Source of the DNA: Pipra filicauda
Lineage: Eukaryota; Chordata; Aves; Passeriformes; Pipridae
Assembly (NCBI RefSeq): GCF_003945595.2
Contig: NW_024104445.1
Coordinates: forward strand, 773,584-837,583
Length of the DNA stretch: 64,000 bases
Direction: 5' to 3'
Made by a program: the position numbers and the translations under genes. Positions 11,501-26,500 of this stretch are shown piece after piece (within the stretch, counting starts at the first letter, position 1; every line of letters begins with the position of its first letter). The notes beneath the pieces were generated by a model that worked only from the letters and a program-made list of their open reading frames with translations, had not been told where the DNA came from and did no database searches.

Positions 11501-14500
11501 AGGGGGAGCCAGAGCCAGGCTGAGCTCCTCCATCCATAGATCCCAGCAGCTCAGCATCCCCTCCCAGCTGGGACAGCTTGGCACGAGCTTCAGTCCCCAG
11601 CCAGAGCTGCTACAGATCATCCTCCAAATCCTGCAGAGAGTGGGGCAGGATTCACCCCACAAAAAGCCTCCTGGATCTGCCCCCCCCCCCCAGAGTCACT
11701 CACCCCAGGCCAAGCCTGGGGACGTCCCTGAGTCTGTCCCAAGCCCTGTGCCCTGTCCAGGGACAAGCAGGGCTGAGAGAAGCCCCTGTGCCACTTCATG
11801 GGGCAAATTTAATGAGTTTGCTTCATTAATATGTGTTTTAGGGCATGGAGTGACAGGACAAGGGGGAATGGCTTCCCACTGCCAGAGGACAGGTTAGGTG
11901 GGATATTGGGATGAAATTGTTCCCTGTGAGGGTGGGGAGGCCCTGGCACAGGTTGCCCAGAGAAGCTGTGGCTGCCCCATCCCTGGAAGTGTCCAAGGCC
12001 AGGTTGGAGCAACCTGGGCTAGTGGGAGATGTCCCTGCCCGTGGCAGGGGGTGGAAACAAGATGATCTTTAAGGTCCCTTCCCACTCAAACCATCCTTAA
12101 CAAGGGGCAAGACCCTCAGGGTAGGCACTGCCCCAGCCCCATGTGACACCAAACAGGGCAAGGGACACTTTTGGAGCAGCCAAGGGCTCCAGGGACACGA
12201 GGCTGGGCACTGTGTGTGTGAGGAACAGTGTTGCACATCCCCAGTCCTTCCAGCAGAGCTGGTGTTACAGAAATACAGCCTGAGAAGGGGAGGTGAAAAT
12301 TCCCACAAGGCTCACAACCAGAGGCAGAAACAGAGCCTCTAATTTAGGGATAAAAAAAAATGAAAAGTGCTCAACAACAACAACAAAAGAGCTTTCATGG
12401 AATATGAAACAGTATCCCAGAGCTCAGGAGCAGTGAGGGGCAGGAAGAACAATCTCACAGAGAAATCAGGGCTGTAGGAATGCAGAAGTTCCCCAGCACT
12501 GAGCCCTCCCTGCCCACTGCCCACCCCAGGAAGGTTTTTCCATCACATGCTGAGGAGAAGGAGAGGGAGGAGAGGATTTATTGGCACAGCTCTGGCAAGG
12601 AGCAGGGGTGGTGGAGGAGCTCACACCTCCCCTGTCTCTCACAGCAGCACTTTGGGTGCTGGGAGGGAGTTAAAGATCATAAATTGGGGTTTTGTTAGCA
12701 GGAGATTAATTCCTCTTTTACCCAGAGCTGGTTTGGCTCACAGTGCCCTGGTGTTGTGGGTCCTGGGGTGCTGAGTTGCATCCAGAAATGATGCTCAGGC
12801 ACAATCCCAAGAGGGATGGAGGGGTCACTGCATCCACCCCCCCCAAAGGAGCCAGGTCCTGGGTGGGCTGAGGGGGCACACTCAGCCCAACGAGACTGGA
12901 CACTCCCAGCACAAGAAAATAAAAAAGCAAAATAGATTTCAGGAGATTTAATCTATCATGGGAGGATGGAAACTCCCACTGAAACCCAGGCACCGGATCC
13001 CACCCCTTTACTCTGCTCCCTAAACAGCAGCTCTGGCAAAATCAAGGCAAAATTCAGGCTATACAGAGCTCCCAGGACTGCAAAAAGCACTTACAAAATA
13101 GGCAGCATTGCTCTTTGCCCACTAAAAGACCCGATTTTGAGCAGGTTTCAGCTCTGGCACCTCCCTCCCCAGGAAACTTCTCCCCATCCCAGGCAGGGCC
13201 AGGACCTGGGGCTCAGCCCAGGAGCTCCCAGGCCACAGCCAAGCAGGAAAATCGTGTTTTCCTGCCAGAGTATTGCTGACGTGGGAGGCAGGTCCTGCCT
13301 CCTCCCCGGCCACGCAGCCCCCGCCCCTCTGCCCACAGCCCTGGCTGCCCTCGGTGGGGTTTGGGATTTGGGGTTTGATGACTGTCTTACTAAGTATTTT
13401 CTACCTCAGGGTGGAAAATAGGCATGAGGGCAGCTCTTGAGTCAGCCTCTGTGCTGGCTCTGCAAATGCTTGCAGCCCTGGGCAGGTATCCCCAGGGGCA
13501 GGGGGACGGAGCTGGGCACAGGGATGCTCCAGCAGCTGGATGTTCCTGCTCTGCCCACGCTCCAAGGGGCAGATAAAGGGCTCAACCACAGAATCGTGGA
13601 ATGGTTTGGGTTGGAAAGAACATTAAAGATCATCTTGTTCCAACCCCTCTGCCATGGGCAGGGACACCTTCCACTAGCCCAGGTTGCTCCAAGCCCCGGC
13701 CAACCTGGTCGTGGACACTTCCAGGGATCCAGGGGCAGCCACAGCTGCTCTGGGCAACCTGTGCCATGGCCTCCCCACCCTCACAGGGAAGAATTTCTAC
13801 CCAATATCCCTTCCAATCCTGCCCTCTGGCAGTGGGAAACCAATCCCCTTGTCCTTTCCCCCCAGCCCTTTCCATCTCTCCTGGAGCCCCTTCAGTCACT
13901 GTGAGATGCTCTAAGACCTCCCCGGAGCATTTCCTTGCCCAGCAGCTCCCACCCGACTCCTCCTCTTGACCTCCAAATCATCATCTTTGGCCCCAAAACC
14001 CAACCCTAGCCAGCCAACCCAGAGCAGGGGGACAATGCTGTCCCCACCCCGTGTCCCCCCCAGCCCCGCTCACCGTTGTTGCAGTGCCGGACGCAGTCCT
14101 GGAACACCGCTCGCCACTTGTCCTGCTCCTTGCCCGTCATCACACCCCCCAGCCCCGCTCACCGTTGTTGCAGTGCCGGACGCAGTCCTGGAACACCGCT
14201 CGCCACTTGTCCTGCTCCTTGCCCGTCATCACACAGAAATAGTAGTGCCTGGCATAGGGGTGCCAGAGGATGAGGGGGAAATCCGTGGGGCACTTCAGGA
14301 TGGGGGAGTGCCCTGATTTGGGTGTCACACCTGCAGAGAGGGGAGGACGCTCTGAGGAGGAGGTGGGGCGGGATAGGGGTGGGGGTGTCCATCTCCTTCC
14401 CACAGCGTCGTTGCTGGGAATTGTGACAGAAAGAAAAAAGTGGAAAAAGAGCCTTGCTCTTCCAAAAAGGATATTAGGAGTGAAAAGTGAGAAATGGAAT

Positions 14501-17500
14501 TAAAAGTCATTAAGATCTCCATGGTTTTCATGGAGCCACGGACCTGTTTTCCTTCTTTCCCTGGTGGCTGTGGCAGGAGCTGAGCGGCAGAGTGTTCACA
14601 TCCCACTGGGGGGAATGGGGCTGTTCTCCTTCCCTGCACCCCCACATCCCAAAAGTACTCCTTCCCAAAGGTCCCCAAGGATGCTCCACCCTAAAACCGC
14701 CCTTTACAGAAGGTCCTTATGGATGCTACACCCCAAAACCACCTTTTCCAGAAGACCCTCAGGGATTCTACACCCTAAAATGATCCCTTCCTGAAGGTCT
14801 TCAAGGATGCTGCACCCCAAAACCACCCCTTTCTGAAGGTCCTCTGGGATTCTACACCCCAAAACAACCCCTTCCTGAAGGTCTCCAGGGATGCTACACC
14901 CCAAAACAAACCTTTCCAAAAGGTCCCCACGGATGCTACACCCCAAAATCACCCAATCACCCTTTTCTGAAAGTCCTCAAGGATGCTACATCCCAAACCC
15001 ACCTTTTCCAGAAGACCCTCAGGGATTCTACACCCTAAAATGACCCCTTACAGAAGGTCCTCAGGGGTTCTACATCCCAAAACTGCACCTTCCTGAAGGT
15101 CTTCTAGGATCCTACACACCAAAACCACCCTTTCCAGAAGGTCCTAAGGGATTCTACACCCTAAAACAACCCCTTCTAGAAGGTTTACAGGGATGTTACA
15201 CCCCAAAAAACTACCTCACCCCTTCCCAAACATCCTCAGGGATGCTACACCCCAAAACCTCCCTTTTCAAAGGTCCCAAGGGATGTTATACCCCCAACTC
15301 ACCTTTTCCAGGAGGCCCTCAGGGATTCTACACCCTAAAATGACCCCTTACAGAAGGTTCCCAGGGATGCTACACCCCAAAACTACACCTTCCTGAAGGT
15401 CTTCCAGGATCTACACACCAAAACCACCCTTTCCTGAAGGTCCTCAGGGATGCTACACCTCAAAACCACCCTTTCCTGAAGGTCCTCAGGGATGCTACAC
15501 CCCAAAACCACCCCTTCCTGAAGGTCTTCCAGGATCCTACACACCACAACCACCCTTTTCTGAAAGTCCTCAGGGATGCCCACATCCCAACACCACCCTT
15601 TCCAGAAGGCATCACGCACCCCAAACCCCCCCCTCCTTCCCACAGGTGCCCAGGGGGTGCCCAGCAGCGTCAGGGGGTGCAGGGGGCTCACCAGGCAGGC
15701 TGTTGTTCACCAGCTCCAGGTACTGCTCCACGGAGGTGAGCACCTTGTAGCCGGCGCTGTTGACCAGCACACGGGGCGGCAGCTCCCGCTCGTAGGCCTG
15801 GGCGGGAGGAGGAGGTGGTCACGGATGAGGGGGAGCATCCACGGCCACCCCACCACGTCTGGGGGTCCCCTCAGGAGCTGTCCCCACTGGAGATGGGCAG
15901 AAGGGGGGGTTCTCCTCACCAGTTTGTTCTCGTAGAGGACCAGGCCGTAGTTGTGCGGGACGACGCAGAACCGGTTCCGCCACTTCTTGTTCTCCTCGAT
16001 GTACTGGAAGATGTTGCCCGAGTAGATGACATGGTCCTCCAGAGGGACCTGGGGGAGCAGACAGAGAGGTGGGAGGCACAGGGGGGTCGGTGAGGGGCAG
16101 CTCTGGCTCGGGGAGCTCAGCCAGGTCCGTTTGTGGTGGTTGGGTGGGTGTTGCTGCACTAGGGCTGTGCTGAGGGTCTCCAAGTTCACCACTGGATCAT
16201 GTCCTGCAGCACCGAAAATTTGAGTGCCTGAATAGGTGTGCCTGGGTGACAGCTTTGAGTCACCAGAAAACCCCAGAGAGGCTGCTCATGTCACCACTGG
16301 AGTCACACGTGGTGGCGTTCACCACGCTCTGGTCACAGCCCTGCCCCTCCATCTCCATCCTGGGGGACACACCAAGCTCAGCTGAGCAACCTGAGCTCCC
16401 CTGGCTGAGTGGCAGGTTGGAGAAGAGCCCTCCAGCAGCAATTCCCAGCCCCAGCTCCTGCAGTTTCCATGGCTTGGGGCAGTGGGGACCGTCTGTGGCA
16501 CTGCTGGCGAGTGGGCATCAGCAGGAAGGTCCTGCCAGAGGCATCTGCAGATGGCAGGAACCCAGCCCTGCTCTGCTGGGTCTCCAGATGGGACAGAAAA
16601 GAGGAAAAGTAAGAAGCCACCCCATAGGGCTCAGCATCAGCTGGTGTTTAGATGTTCTGGACATCATGGAGGACCAGCAACAGCTCTAAATGAGGAGAGA
16701 TTTAGATGGGATATGGGGAAGGAATTCCTCTCTGGGAGGGTGGGGAGGCCCTGGTACGGGTTGCCCAGAGAAGCTGTGGCTGCCCCTGGATCCGTGGAAG
16801 TGTCCAAGGCCAGGCTGGATGGTGGAAAGTCTCATGGGAGGTGTCCCTGCCCATGGCAGGGGGTGGAACCGGATGAGCTTCAAGGTCCCTTCCAACCCAA
16901 ACCATTCCATCATTCCACAGTACGATTCTATGACAGGAACAGGCCAAGGACATCCCTCCTCCCCTCTCCCCCCCCCAGAGCAGCCCCTCCCTGTGTCTCC
17001 AGCCCCTCTTGGCCCCCAGGCCGCAGCGTTGACACCATCCCAAACACAGCCTGCCTGGGGGAGCCAAGAATCTGTCCCAGGAATTTTTATGATCCCAGGA
17101 ACATAAACAAGAGCCGAGAGCTCTCGTGAGGGCTCGAGTGTCTGGCGGCCGCCTCTGCTGCCGTGGCCACCCACCATCCACCACGGTGGCCATCAGGAGG
17201 GACCATGACACAGAACCTGGACCCTCCTGGAGGAACTTTTCCCACTCTTCTCTCTGCTTCCCATCTCCTGGTTCCCAGGAACCTCACTCACTGCCTTCCC
17301 CAAGCCCTGCACTCCCCCCCGACCACACACCCACCTTGGGCTGGGGGAGGTCTGACAGCAGCTTGGCTGACAGCACCTCACTGCTCCTTAGGGCTTTCCA
17401 AAGCCCTTGGAAGAGGGAGGAGAAGCCCAAACTAAGCCCTGCAGGGCTGAGGGACTGCAGGAGGCAGGAGAATCTGAGTCCCAAGGCCACCAGCAGGATG

Positions 17501-20500
17501 GGGACAGAAAGGAGCTGCCAGCTCTGGGAGCCTCCATCAGTGTCTCCCCAGGGTGGCACATCCAAGGAGAATGAGCCCCCCCAAACTGGCTCTGAAACCA
17601 CTGCCCAGGGCACACTGAGCCAGGTAGAGCAGCTGCTGGTGGACTAAAACCCAGGCTGAGCCCTGCCATGGCTCCAGGGGACCCTCAGCTCAGGGCCAGC
17701 AGCACCCTGGGAGCCCCAGCACAGCCATCCCCTCCTGACACACCCTCCTCGCCCCAGGGAGGCACCAAGGTGGCACCTCCCAACTCCAGCAGGTATTTGG
17801 GACAGGTAGGTATGTGCCAAATTGTGGGGATGGGCAAGGAGGGAGCCCCTGGGCTGCCCACATCCCTGTCATGGGGCTGGGGAATGGCAGCTTTGGGGCT
17901 GCCATGGGAGCAGAGGGTGTCAGGGATGGTTTTCCAGAGGCTCTGGATGGGGACACATGGGTTGTTGGAGAGACCAGAGGCAGAGATATTTATTCCATAT
18001 TCTCATTGCTCTTGAGTCTTGCTGGTGTTTCAGATGATCACAGCCCTGCTGTCCCCCTCTGCCCAGTAGGGCCATCAGGTCTCATTGCACTGCATCCCCA
18101 CAGAGACCACAAAAAAAGGCCAATAAATAACTAACATTTAAAAATCCCAAGTGCCACATCCCAGCTGGACCTGCCTGAGGACAGGCAGGATGCCACCCTC
18201 CATCTCTAGACATCCACAACTTTCTGGGCACGTCTGGGGAGCAGAGGGTCCATCTGGAGGAGATGATCACCCAGCTCCTCGCAGAGCCACCCCACAGACT
18301 GGTCCCTACAGTGTCTGGAGCACTGGGACATCCCAGTGGCACTGCTGGGATCCTGGGAGGGGAGGGGCAGCAGACAGGACACTGAGCAAGAGGAATGTCC
18401 TATTTATACACGGGTGTTTTCCAAGCCTTGCACGGTGTCCCTGACCTCCCGACCTTGCTGCTGTTGCTCAGACATTCCTGGGCTGCTCGAAGCAACAACC
18501 TGGGGATGGAGGTACCTCCCGGGGAGTAGGAGCTAAAGGCATCTGCTGAATTCCAAGGAAGCCAAGGGACACGGTGCTGAGGACACTGGGTGCCTGGTTC
18601 CTCCACAGGAACCTCCCCTCCTTTATTTTTCCTAACAAACCCAGCACCCAGAGGAGGTGGGTCAGGGACACAACTGCTGTGAGCACCCAGGGCTTGAGCG
18701 TGATCTCACCGAGGTATTTTTGAGATTTCTAACAAAAGCACCCCCTTTAAGCCCCAGACAAGAGCAGAAGCCTCTCTCCATGTGCAATCACATCTCCTCC
18801 TGCTTTCAAGGAGCACCCAGGGGACAGTGGCTCCACGGAGGATCCCAAGCCCTGTCTGATGAGCACCCCCTTTCCGTTTGCATCTGCCTTTGGAGGTGAG
18901 AGGAAAGGGCAGGATCTCCCCCCCACGGGTGCCAGAGCCACAAGCTCCATCTCCAAGGGAGACCTTTAGCCCAGGCAGGAGACACGTGGCTGCTGGAGAT
19001 GAGACTTGGAGCCAGCTCCGCTTCCCCCACAGGGTCAGGGACATCTGCCAGGTGTTTCCTACTCCTCCCTGGGAATTTGCCCGGGCTGGAGCATCACTCG
19101 CACTCAGGAGCAGGAGACAAACAGCCTGGCACATCTGCTGAGGGCCTCACGGGGCACCAGGGGGTCCCTGAGCTCCTGCCAGGCACACAGACATCGACGG
19201 GGCTGCATCCCAGAGCCAGCCTTGTCCTCGCTTGCTGCCTGTGCTCCTTCCGCGGGGTGGGAAAGGAAACCACCCCACGTGCTGCACAACTCCCCAGGGA
19301 TGGGCTGGACCAGTGACATGGGCTACATTCCACCTGGCAGGGTGGAGCAGGGCCGTGCCTGGGCTTTGGGGGGGACATCAGAGCCCGTCTTACCTTGCGG
19401 TGCAGCAGCTGTGCCTGCGGGCCCCCGTTGCCCTCGATCTCATAGCGGACGCTGTTGAACAGAGCTACCCCGTACTGCTCCTTGTAGCACCTGCAGAACT
19501 CCCCCAGCACCTTCCCTGTCTTCTCTGCAAAGGGAGAGCAGAGACATGTCAGGCAAAGGGCTGGGTTTGGGGGGCTCCTTGCTGCAAACCCGCCTGGGTC
19601 ACCTCAGGTGCCCTCCCCACCCACCTCCCATCGCCCTCCTGCTGCCAGGGCACACTCTGGTGCAGGCAGCACAGAGGAACCTGCTGCTTTCTGCCCTCCC
19701 CATCCAGCCCAGGCACTGATTTGGGGTCAGGACGATCTCTTTTTTTGGCCTTTCACATTATTTCATGGATTCCTCTCCCCGGCAGGAAATTCCTGACATT
19801 AAGCTGATTCCGGCTTCCCGTGCCTTGTGCAGCTCCCGGCCCTGCTCCCACCAGCTCGGCCTGCTGAGATTGGGGCAACCCTCCATTCCCCATCCCCAAA
19901 CGTCCCTCACAGCCCCCCGACCCTGCTGTGCCCCCAGAAGGGCCATCCCAGGCTGGGATCCAGGCCCTGCAGCTGGTGATACACTGCAAAGACTCAGAGG
20001 GGAAAGGACAGCCTGGCACCCCCCCCACTCTCCATGGCACCCCCAGGTGAGACAGGCACCCCACCAGGACCCCAAACTTCGGACTGGGATGAGACCAAGG
20101 TGCTGGGAGAGCCTGAGCTGCCAGGTGCTCCCGTGCACCCCACACTGGAGGAGATCCCCTCCATCCCTTCCCCAGCAGCTTCCTACCCCTCAATGCATAG
20201 AGCAGGAGATGCTGCAAACCCACCCCCCAGCAGCGGGGACAGGGCCTTCCCAGCCCCAGGGGGGCAGTCACAGGAACCCCTTGTTCCTCCTGGGCCATCA
20301 GCCACAGCAGAGGAGTGGGGCTGTCCCCCCAACCTTTACCAGCACTCCTGTCCCACGGGCACCCTGACCCACCCAGCACCCTCCCCACCCCAGCTCCAGA
20401 CCCCACATGGGGCTCCCACACCAAAATCCTGGAACGAGGCATCCCAGAGCTGTGGGAAAACCTCCCCCAGAGCTGCGGGAAAACCTCCCCCAGAGCCGCC

Positions 20501-23500
20501 TTTGGCACAGGGCGCCTCGACTTTGAATTTCCCTCTCAACTTTGCCCCAGAGCCTGCGAAAAAGGAAGAATTTGAGTCTCCTCCAAGTATTTCTGACAGC
20601 TCAGGCCCTGCCAGAGCACTGGCAACGGGAGGAAGGATGCTGGCTCTGCATCCCAGTGCCGGAGCCAGCACGATGCTGGGGGCATGAACCCAGACAAAAC
20701 AGCCCCCCGAGCCGGCTCGGCACAGCTTGGCAGCAGCCAAAATCTCCAGCCAGCAGCCGCCCCCGAGCCGTGCTGGCAGCCAAGGCAGCACAAGGAGCAG
20801 CTTGCTGCAGGGTGCTGCAAATCCCTCTGGGATGAGCAGCTCCAGAGGAAAACGCTGCCCGAGGACATCGGCGGGGGGGAGATAAACCCATCCCCGAGGA
20901 GACGCCGGCGCTGCCGGCAATGGGAGCAACTACGGCGCGGCATGGTTGTGCCAGGGCTGAAAATCACTTTAAATGGCTTTCAATTTAACACAGTTCTTCA
21001 CAGCAAAGGATGAGAGGGTGGCTCATCCCGCCAGAGGAGTTCCTCAGCCCGGATTTTGGGCCTTTCCCCCCGGGAAGGCGCAGCCGGGCCGCGCTGGCGT
21101 CCCTGCAGCACCTCTGCTGGAATTCCCGGCTCCCGAGCTGTGTGATTTTGGCCGGGGAGCGGGGCAGCCATGCAGGCAGCTGAGATTGAAAAGGACATTT
21201 TGAGGTTTCGTTTCCTTTCAGTTCATGGGAAAAAGCAAGCCCCCGGTCCCCGGGCAGGCGAGACGGGCTTAGTCACTCATTCCTCCCTGATTAACGGCGG
21301 GGCCAATTAGGAGGTTCGGAGTCAACGGAAAAGCAAAAGTCAATTATTTGCAGAGGTTGAAACAAGACTTGCAGTGAAATATTTGAGGTGACTAAACCCC
21401 CTCCAGGCTCAGCAAACCCCTGCAGGTTGTGGAGAGGGTGATTTGGGCCACTGATGGCCTCTGACCAGTAGCCCTGGTGGCCACCCCAGGGGAAGCAAGA
21501 GGGACAGACACCCACGTGACAAGGTGACACCAGACTTGGCAAGGTGTGGGCTGCTAGTGGTGGTACAGCCAGGCTTTGCTTGAGCAGGGGATGGGGAGCC
21601 CACACTGATGATGCCAGTGGTTGCCCTGACCCCAAAATCCATAGCACCCTGTGTGGGGCTGACGTGTTCCATGTGGGAACCAGCTCAGTCACCCACTGGC
21701 TCCTTCCTCCCAGCAGTACTGGGGTCTCTGGGGAGCATCCTCTGGCCATACAGTGAGCACTGGGGGCTATAACAGAGAGCATTTCCCCCCAGGATCCACA
21801 GCCAAAGCCACCCATGAGTGCTGTCCCTCCATGAGCAGCTTTGTCTGCACATCCCACCAAGAGCTGGAGGGGTCTGGGGGCAGGTGACAGTCCAGGCAAC
21901 CGTGTCCTCTGTCCCCTCACCACCATGGCTATGGAGAGAAGGGGCTTGGTTTGGCTTGGCTGCCTCCCACCCAGCCACCCTCCATCCTGGGTGCAGGCTC
22001 AGACACCCACAGCAAAGTCCTTTGGCAAGAGGGAGCACACACAGGGACCTCCCAGGGACGGGTGTCCCCAGCCACCCACTGCCGGCGCTTTCCCAATCCT
22101 GGTGTTTGCTCTGGGACTGCTGTGCTCCACCACACACCCCCTCCCAGTGCCACCACCCCGTCCCTGTCACACCCAGCCGTGCAGAGGCACCGGTCCCCGA
22201 GCAGCCGGGGTGGCTGGGCTGGCACAGGCTGGGCTGGCACAGGCTCCAGCACATCCCTCTGGCTCCTGGCAAAGGCAGGGAGAAAACAGGGCTTTGTGGG
22301 GTGCCAACAGAACTGAGGCCTGGCTCAGCAGGATCCCCTGTGCCAGCACCTCTGGTCACAGAGCTCCTCTGTCCCCAGCCCCTCCTGCCTCCACAGCATC
22401 CCCATGACTAAGCTGCACGTGGTGGCTGCAGGCGGAGATAAAGGGGCTCCAGAGCTGGGGAGGGCAGAGAGAGGCAAACCCCGAGGTAGGCTGGGTGCAG
22501 GGCTGGGCAGGAGGCTGGCACCAAGGATAGAGTAGAGCCATGCCACACCAGCTCCCTGCCGGATCCCCAGGGACCCCCACACCCTCCTGGCATCACCCAG
22601 GGGGCACAGCAGGGCAGGCAGCCCTGTAGGACACCCCACACAGGGACACGGTAGCAGCACAGGTTTGTCCTTGTCCCAGATGAGTCCCTGAGGCTTGTCT
22701 GGGTGAAACCAGCCTGGACAGGAGGCTCTGCTCCTGCCACCCCCCCAACCGGTTGTGCCACCACTGCTGTCACCGAGCCCAGGGCAGTGCCATGGCCATG
22801 ACACAGCCCTGGGGCAGCTGGAAGCCCAAGGGCATGGGCAGCCCTGGGTGCTGAGAGGTCACGGCCCGGCCAGAGCAGCCCCGGCCCAATGTTGGTCCCT
22901 CTGAGCCAGGGCAGGAGGTGGATCTCGCCCTCAGGATTCCAGAGGCCACGGCAAACTGGTCCAGCAGCCTGGACTGGCTGTGTCCTGCCCTTGGGAGCAT
23001 CCCCAGCACCATCAGCAGCCCCACACATAGAACCACAGGATGGTTTGGGTTGGAAGGGACCTTAAAGTTCATCTTCTTCCAACCCCCTGCCATGGGCAGG
23101 GACACCTTCCACTAGCCCAGGTTGCTCCAAGCCCTGTCCAAGCTGGTCTTGGACACCTCCAGGGATGGGGCAGCCACAGTTTCTCTGGGCAACCTGGGCC
23201 AGGGCCTCCCCATCCTCACAGCCAAGAATTTCTTCCGTATATCTAACCTAAATTTTCCCTCTGTCATTTTGAAGCCACTCCCCCTTGTCCTGTCACTCCA
23301 GTTCCTGATGAACAGTCCCTCTCTGGTTTCCTTGTAGCCCCTTCAGATTCTGTGAGGTCTCCACACAACCTTCTCTTCTCCAACATGCACCCCCCCCATG
23401 AACACACATGAACAAACACACACATCCCCCTGCACACCCACACACGTGTGCTCACACCCAGGGCAGGCTGGAGGCCAGCAGCTGACAAATCCCTGTGGGA

Positions 23501-26500
23501 ACACTCATTCCATCCTCCCTCCAGCCCACATCCCCTTTGGCACCCACAGCCCTTTACATCTGCCCAGGGGGTGAGGTGTCTTTGGAATCCCAGCCCTCCC
23601 CAGAACCCCCTGGGATGATGTAGAATCATGAAATCATGGAATCACAAGATGGTTTGGGTTGGAAGGGAGCTTAAAGCTCATCTCCTTCCACCCCCCTGCC
23701 ATGGGCAGGGACACCTTCCACCAGCAGAGTGAAGTGGGAGAAGGAGCTGGGAGCAGGGTGCCCAAGCCCCTGTGGATGCCACAGGGATGCCTCACCCCAG
23801 GCAGGGAATTTTCCTTCTGGTCCAGAAAAAATTAAGAAAAACAAAGAAGGACAAAACAGTTCATTGAAGCACAACCCCTGGGCTGGGGGGGCCGTGGCAT
23901 GGTGGGACATCCCTGTGGCAGGGGACCCGTGGGCAGCGTGTGCTGGCCTGGCCAGGCTTGCCAAGGGGAAGGAGTTAATCACTGATTTGGCCAGTAAATG
24001 ATTAGTGAGCAGGGGTGGGTTACTGAGGGCACTGCAGGCTCCCAGAACCTGGGACACTGACAGGGACAACCACCACGGTGGCATTGAGAGGGACATCCAC
24101 CATGGGGCTGGCACTGACAGGGACACCCATGGGCTGGCACACAGTGACACTGCCAGGGGACAGTGGTGGCCCAGGTGGCTCTGCCGTCAAGGCACACCAA
24201 GGACAAGGCCACTGCAAGGGAGGCTGATGCCACCAGTTGTCCCAGGTCATCCCTCTGAGCAGGGCTGCTCCAGCCAGCCCTCCCTGCTGCCTGCTCCAAG
24301 CACACTCAGGGGTGTGCCCATTGTCCCTTGGCCACCCTCCTGTGCCCCAAATCCTGGCATTATGCAGACAGTGTGTCTGGGCATTCTCCAGCAGGCACGC
24401 AGCATGGATGGGGTGCACAGGATGCCATGGATGGGGTGCCCAGCACACCAGGGATGGGGTGCTGAGCCAGACCTCAAACCAGCAGCACCCCACGAGCCCT
24501 CAACAGCACCTGGACATGAGGACCCGTGCACACAGGTCCCACCTCACCCCACTGCAGCACAGGCTCATCCCAGCAGGAGTTTGGGAATGGCAGAGTGACA
24601 GCAGATGGCTCTGGGCAGGCAGAGCACCAGCGGCGCAGTGACAGCCGGCACAGGGGACAGTGACAGAGATGCCACTGTGGGCGGGGCACAAGCACCGTGC
24701 AGAGCCAAGGGGGGCACACAAAGGGTTAAACCCCAGCCGGCAGTTCAGGGTTTCGGGAATTTGAGTGTGAGCTCATTTCCACCCAGAAACACAAACTCCT
24801 TCGTGGTCCTGACTCAGCCCAGCTGAGCATCCCCCGGGGGGGGGGTTTCCAGCATTGGCTCCAGAGGAGATGCCAAGGCTGGGGGGAGTCAGGCACGAGC
24901 TCCACACCCGGGGGACACGGGGTAAAAAAGGGGCTGCAGGAGGGCTTGTTCCTGATGGCAGCAAAACCCAGGGGCTGACCCAGCAGTGCTTTGTATTTCC
25001 CCCTCTCACGCAGACCAGGAGAGGCTGGAACAGGGAAAAAACAAACTGGAGAGGGAGAGTAAAAGGTGGGGACAGTTTCCCCTCTGCACCAAAACGCACC
25101 TTTCACACAAACCCCCCCAAAACCACCCCGGGGGGTTCCTGCTCCAGGCTGCTGTCAGGATTTAGACTGAGCTTGTCTGGGACAAGCCGGGAGTGGAGGC
25201 TGCTCTGATGCCTGCACCCGGGTACAGCTCAGCACCAGGGATCCAGCGGCACTCCAAAATCCAGCGGGAATATTTTCAGCCAGAAATCAGCTCAGAAGCA
25301 CGGCCTGGGTGGAAAGGGAGCACATCCTGCCTCCCCCGGGCTGGAGCGGCCCCTCACCCGCCCTCTGACTCAGCCGCGGTGGGGAAGGGTGGGCAGGACG
25401 GGGCTCAGCGGCAGGAAGGGATGAGGCAGCGGAGCCTCGGAGGAGAAACCAGATGGGGCCAGGCCTGAACCGGTTCATCCTCTCTCGCCCTGCCTTTGCC
25501 ACACACGGCTCTGCCCCCGGATGAGTCAGAAGTGCCCTCAGTGCCAGCTCAGGGCTGGGGCACCCGTCGGGGACACGGCTCCCTGCAAGGTGCACCCTTC
25601 GCCGGCGCCCTGTGGCATTCCCCCATCCCGTGTGTCCCCGGGAGTATCCCAGGGATGCTCCCAGGGGTCTGTGCCCACCGTGGAGCGCCCACCCCACCTC
25701 CCAGCACCTCGCCCAGGAGCGGTGGTTGCACAACCCCGCTCCTCTCCCAGCCGGGACAATCCAACTTGCCGAAACGGACCTGCGAGGGTCTGGGGCCGAT
25801 CGCGGCATCCACGGGGCTGAGAAGGGAGCAGCGCATTCAGCAGCAGCTCCGCAGCCTCAGAACAGCCCAAAAACCCTGAAGGTGCTCTCGCCAGACACCT
25901 TCACCCACAGCTCCTGCTCCCCCGTCCCCCTCGAGCCGCACTCAGCCCCCTGCTCCAGCCCCTCCCGCTGCTCCGGGTCACATCCAGCCCGGCAGGAGCG
26001 GGATTAGTGGTCGGCTACGTGCCGGCGGGTGTTTTCCCGTGGCGTGGATGCCGGTGTCCCGCTGCTTCCTGGGAACAAGGCTGCTGCGGAGCTGCGTGCG
26101 AGGAATGTGCATGTGAATAACAAACAGCGTTCGGGGCCTTTGAACGCCTCGAGAAGCTGGTCAGGGCTGGACTGAGCCCAGAGCCAGATGCCTGCCCTGA
26201 ACCTCCCTGCCCAAACAGCCTCCGAGGGATGGGGGCAGGAGGAGATCCCCTGCTGCCCATCCCACCTGCCTGCTCCAGGCAGGACCCCCTCTCCTGTCCC
26301 TTCCTCTTGGAGCAGCCTTGCCTTTGGGGGTAATGCTCCAAAGCTTTGGGGAACAGGTGACAAGGAAAATCCAGCCCAGCCCAGAGTGCCACCTGCCCGG
26401 TGGGCACAGGGATTGGGTTCCAGAGCACCAGCAGAGGTGACTGCACTCACAGGACTGTCAGGATATGTCCCAGAGGTGACTGCACTCACAGGACTGTCAG

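Larger units (their letters stand above)
10196..14055 (-). other. NIBAN2: NIBAN2 intron 5
   Basis: There are no coding exons beyond those listed. It holds CR1 fragments at 11848-12100 and 13587-13930 and imperfect 45-110 bp direct repeats around 10440-10700 (ggcaggatggggggctcagtg family). The rest is unremarkable. Confidence 0.7.

Noticed and set aside
14056..14145. The second exon 5 copy as a separate mutually exclusive exon
   Set aside because: It lacks an acceptor (preceded by ggctggggggtgt) and an 89-nt insertion would break the frame.
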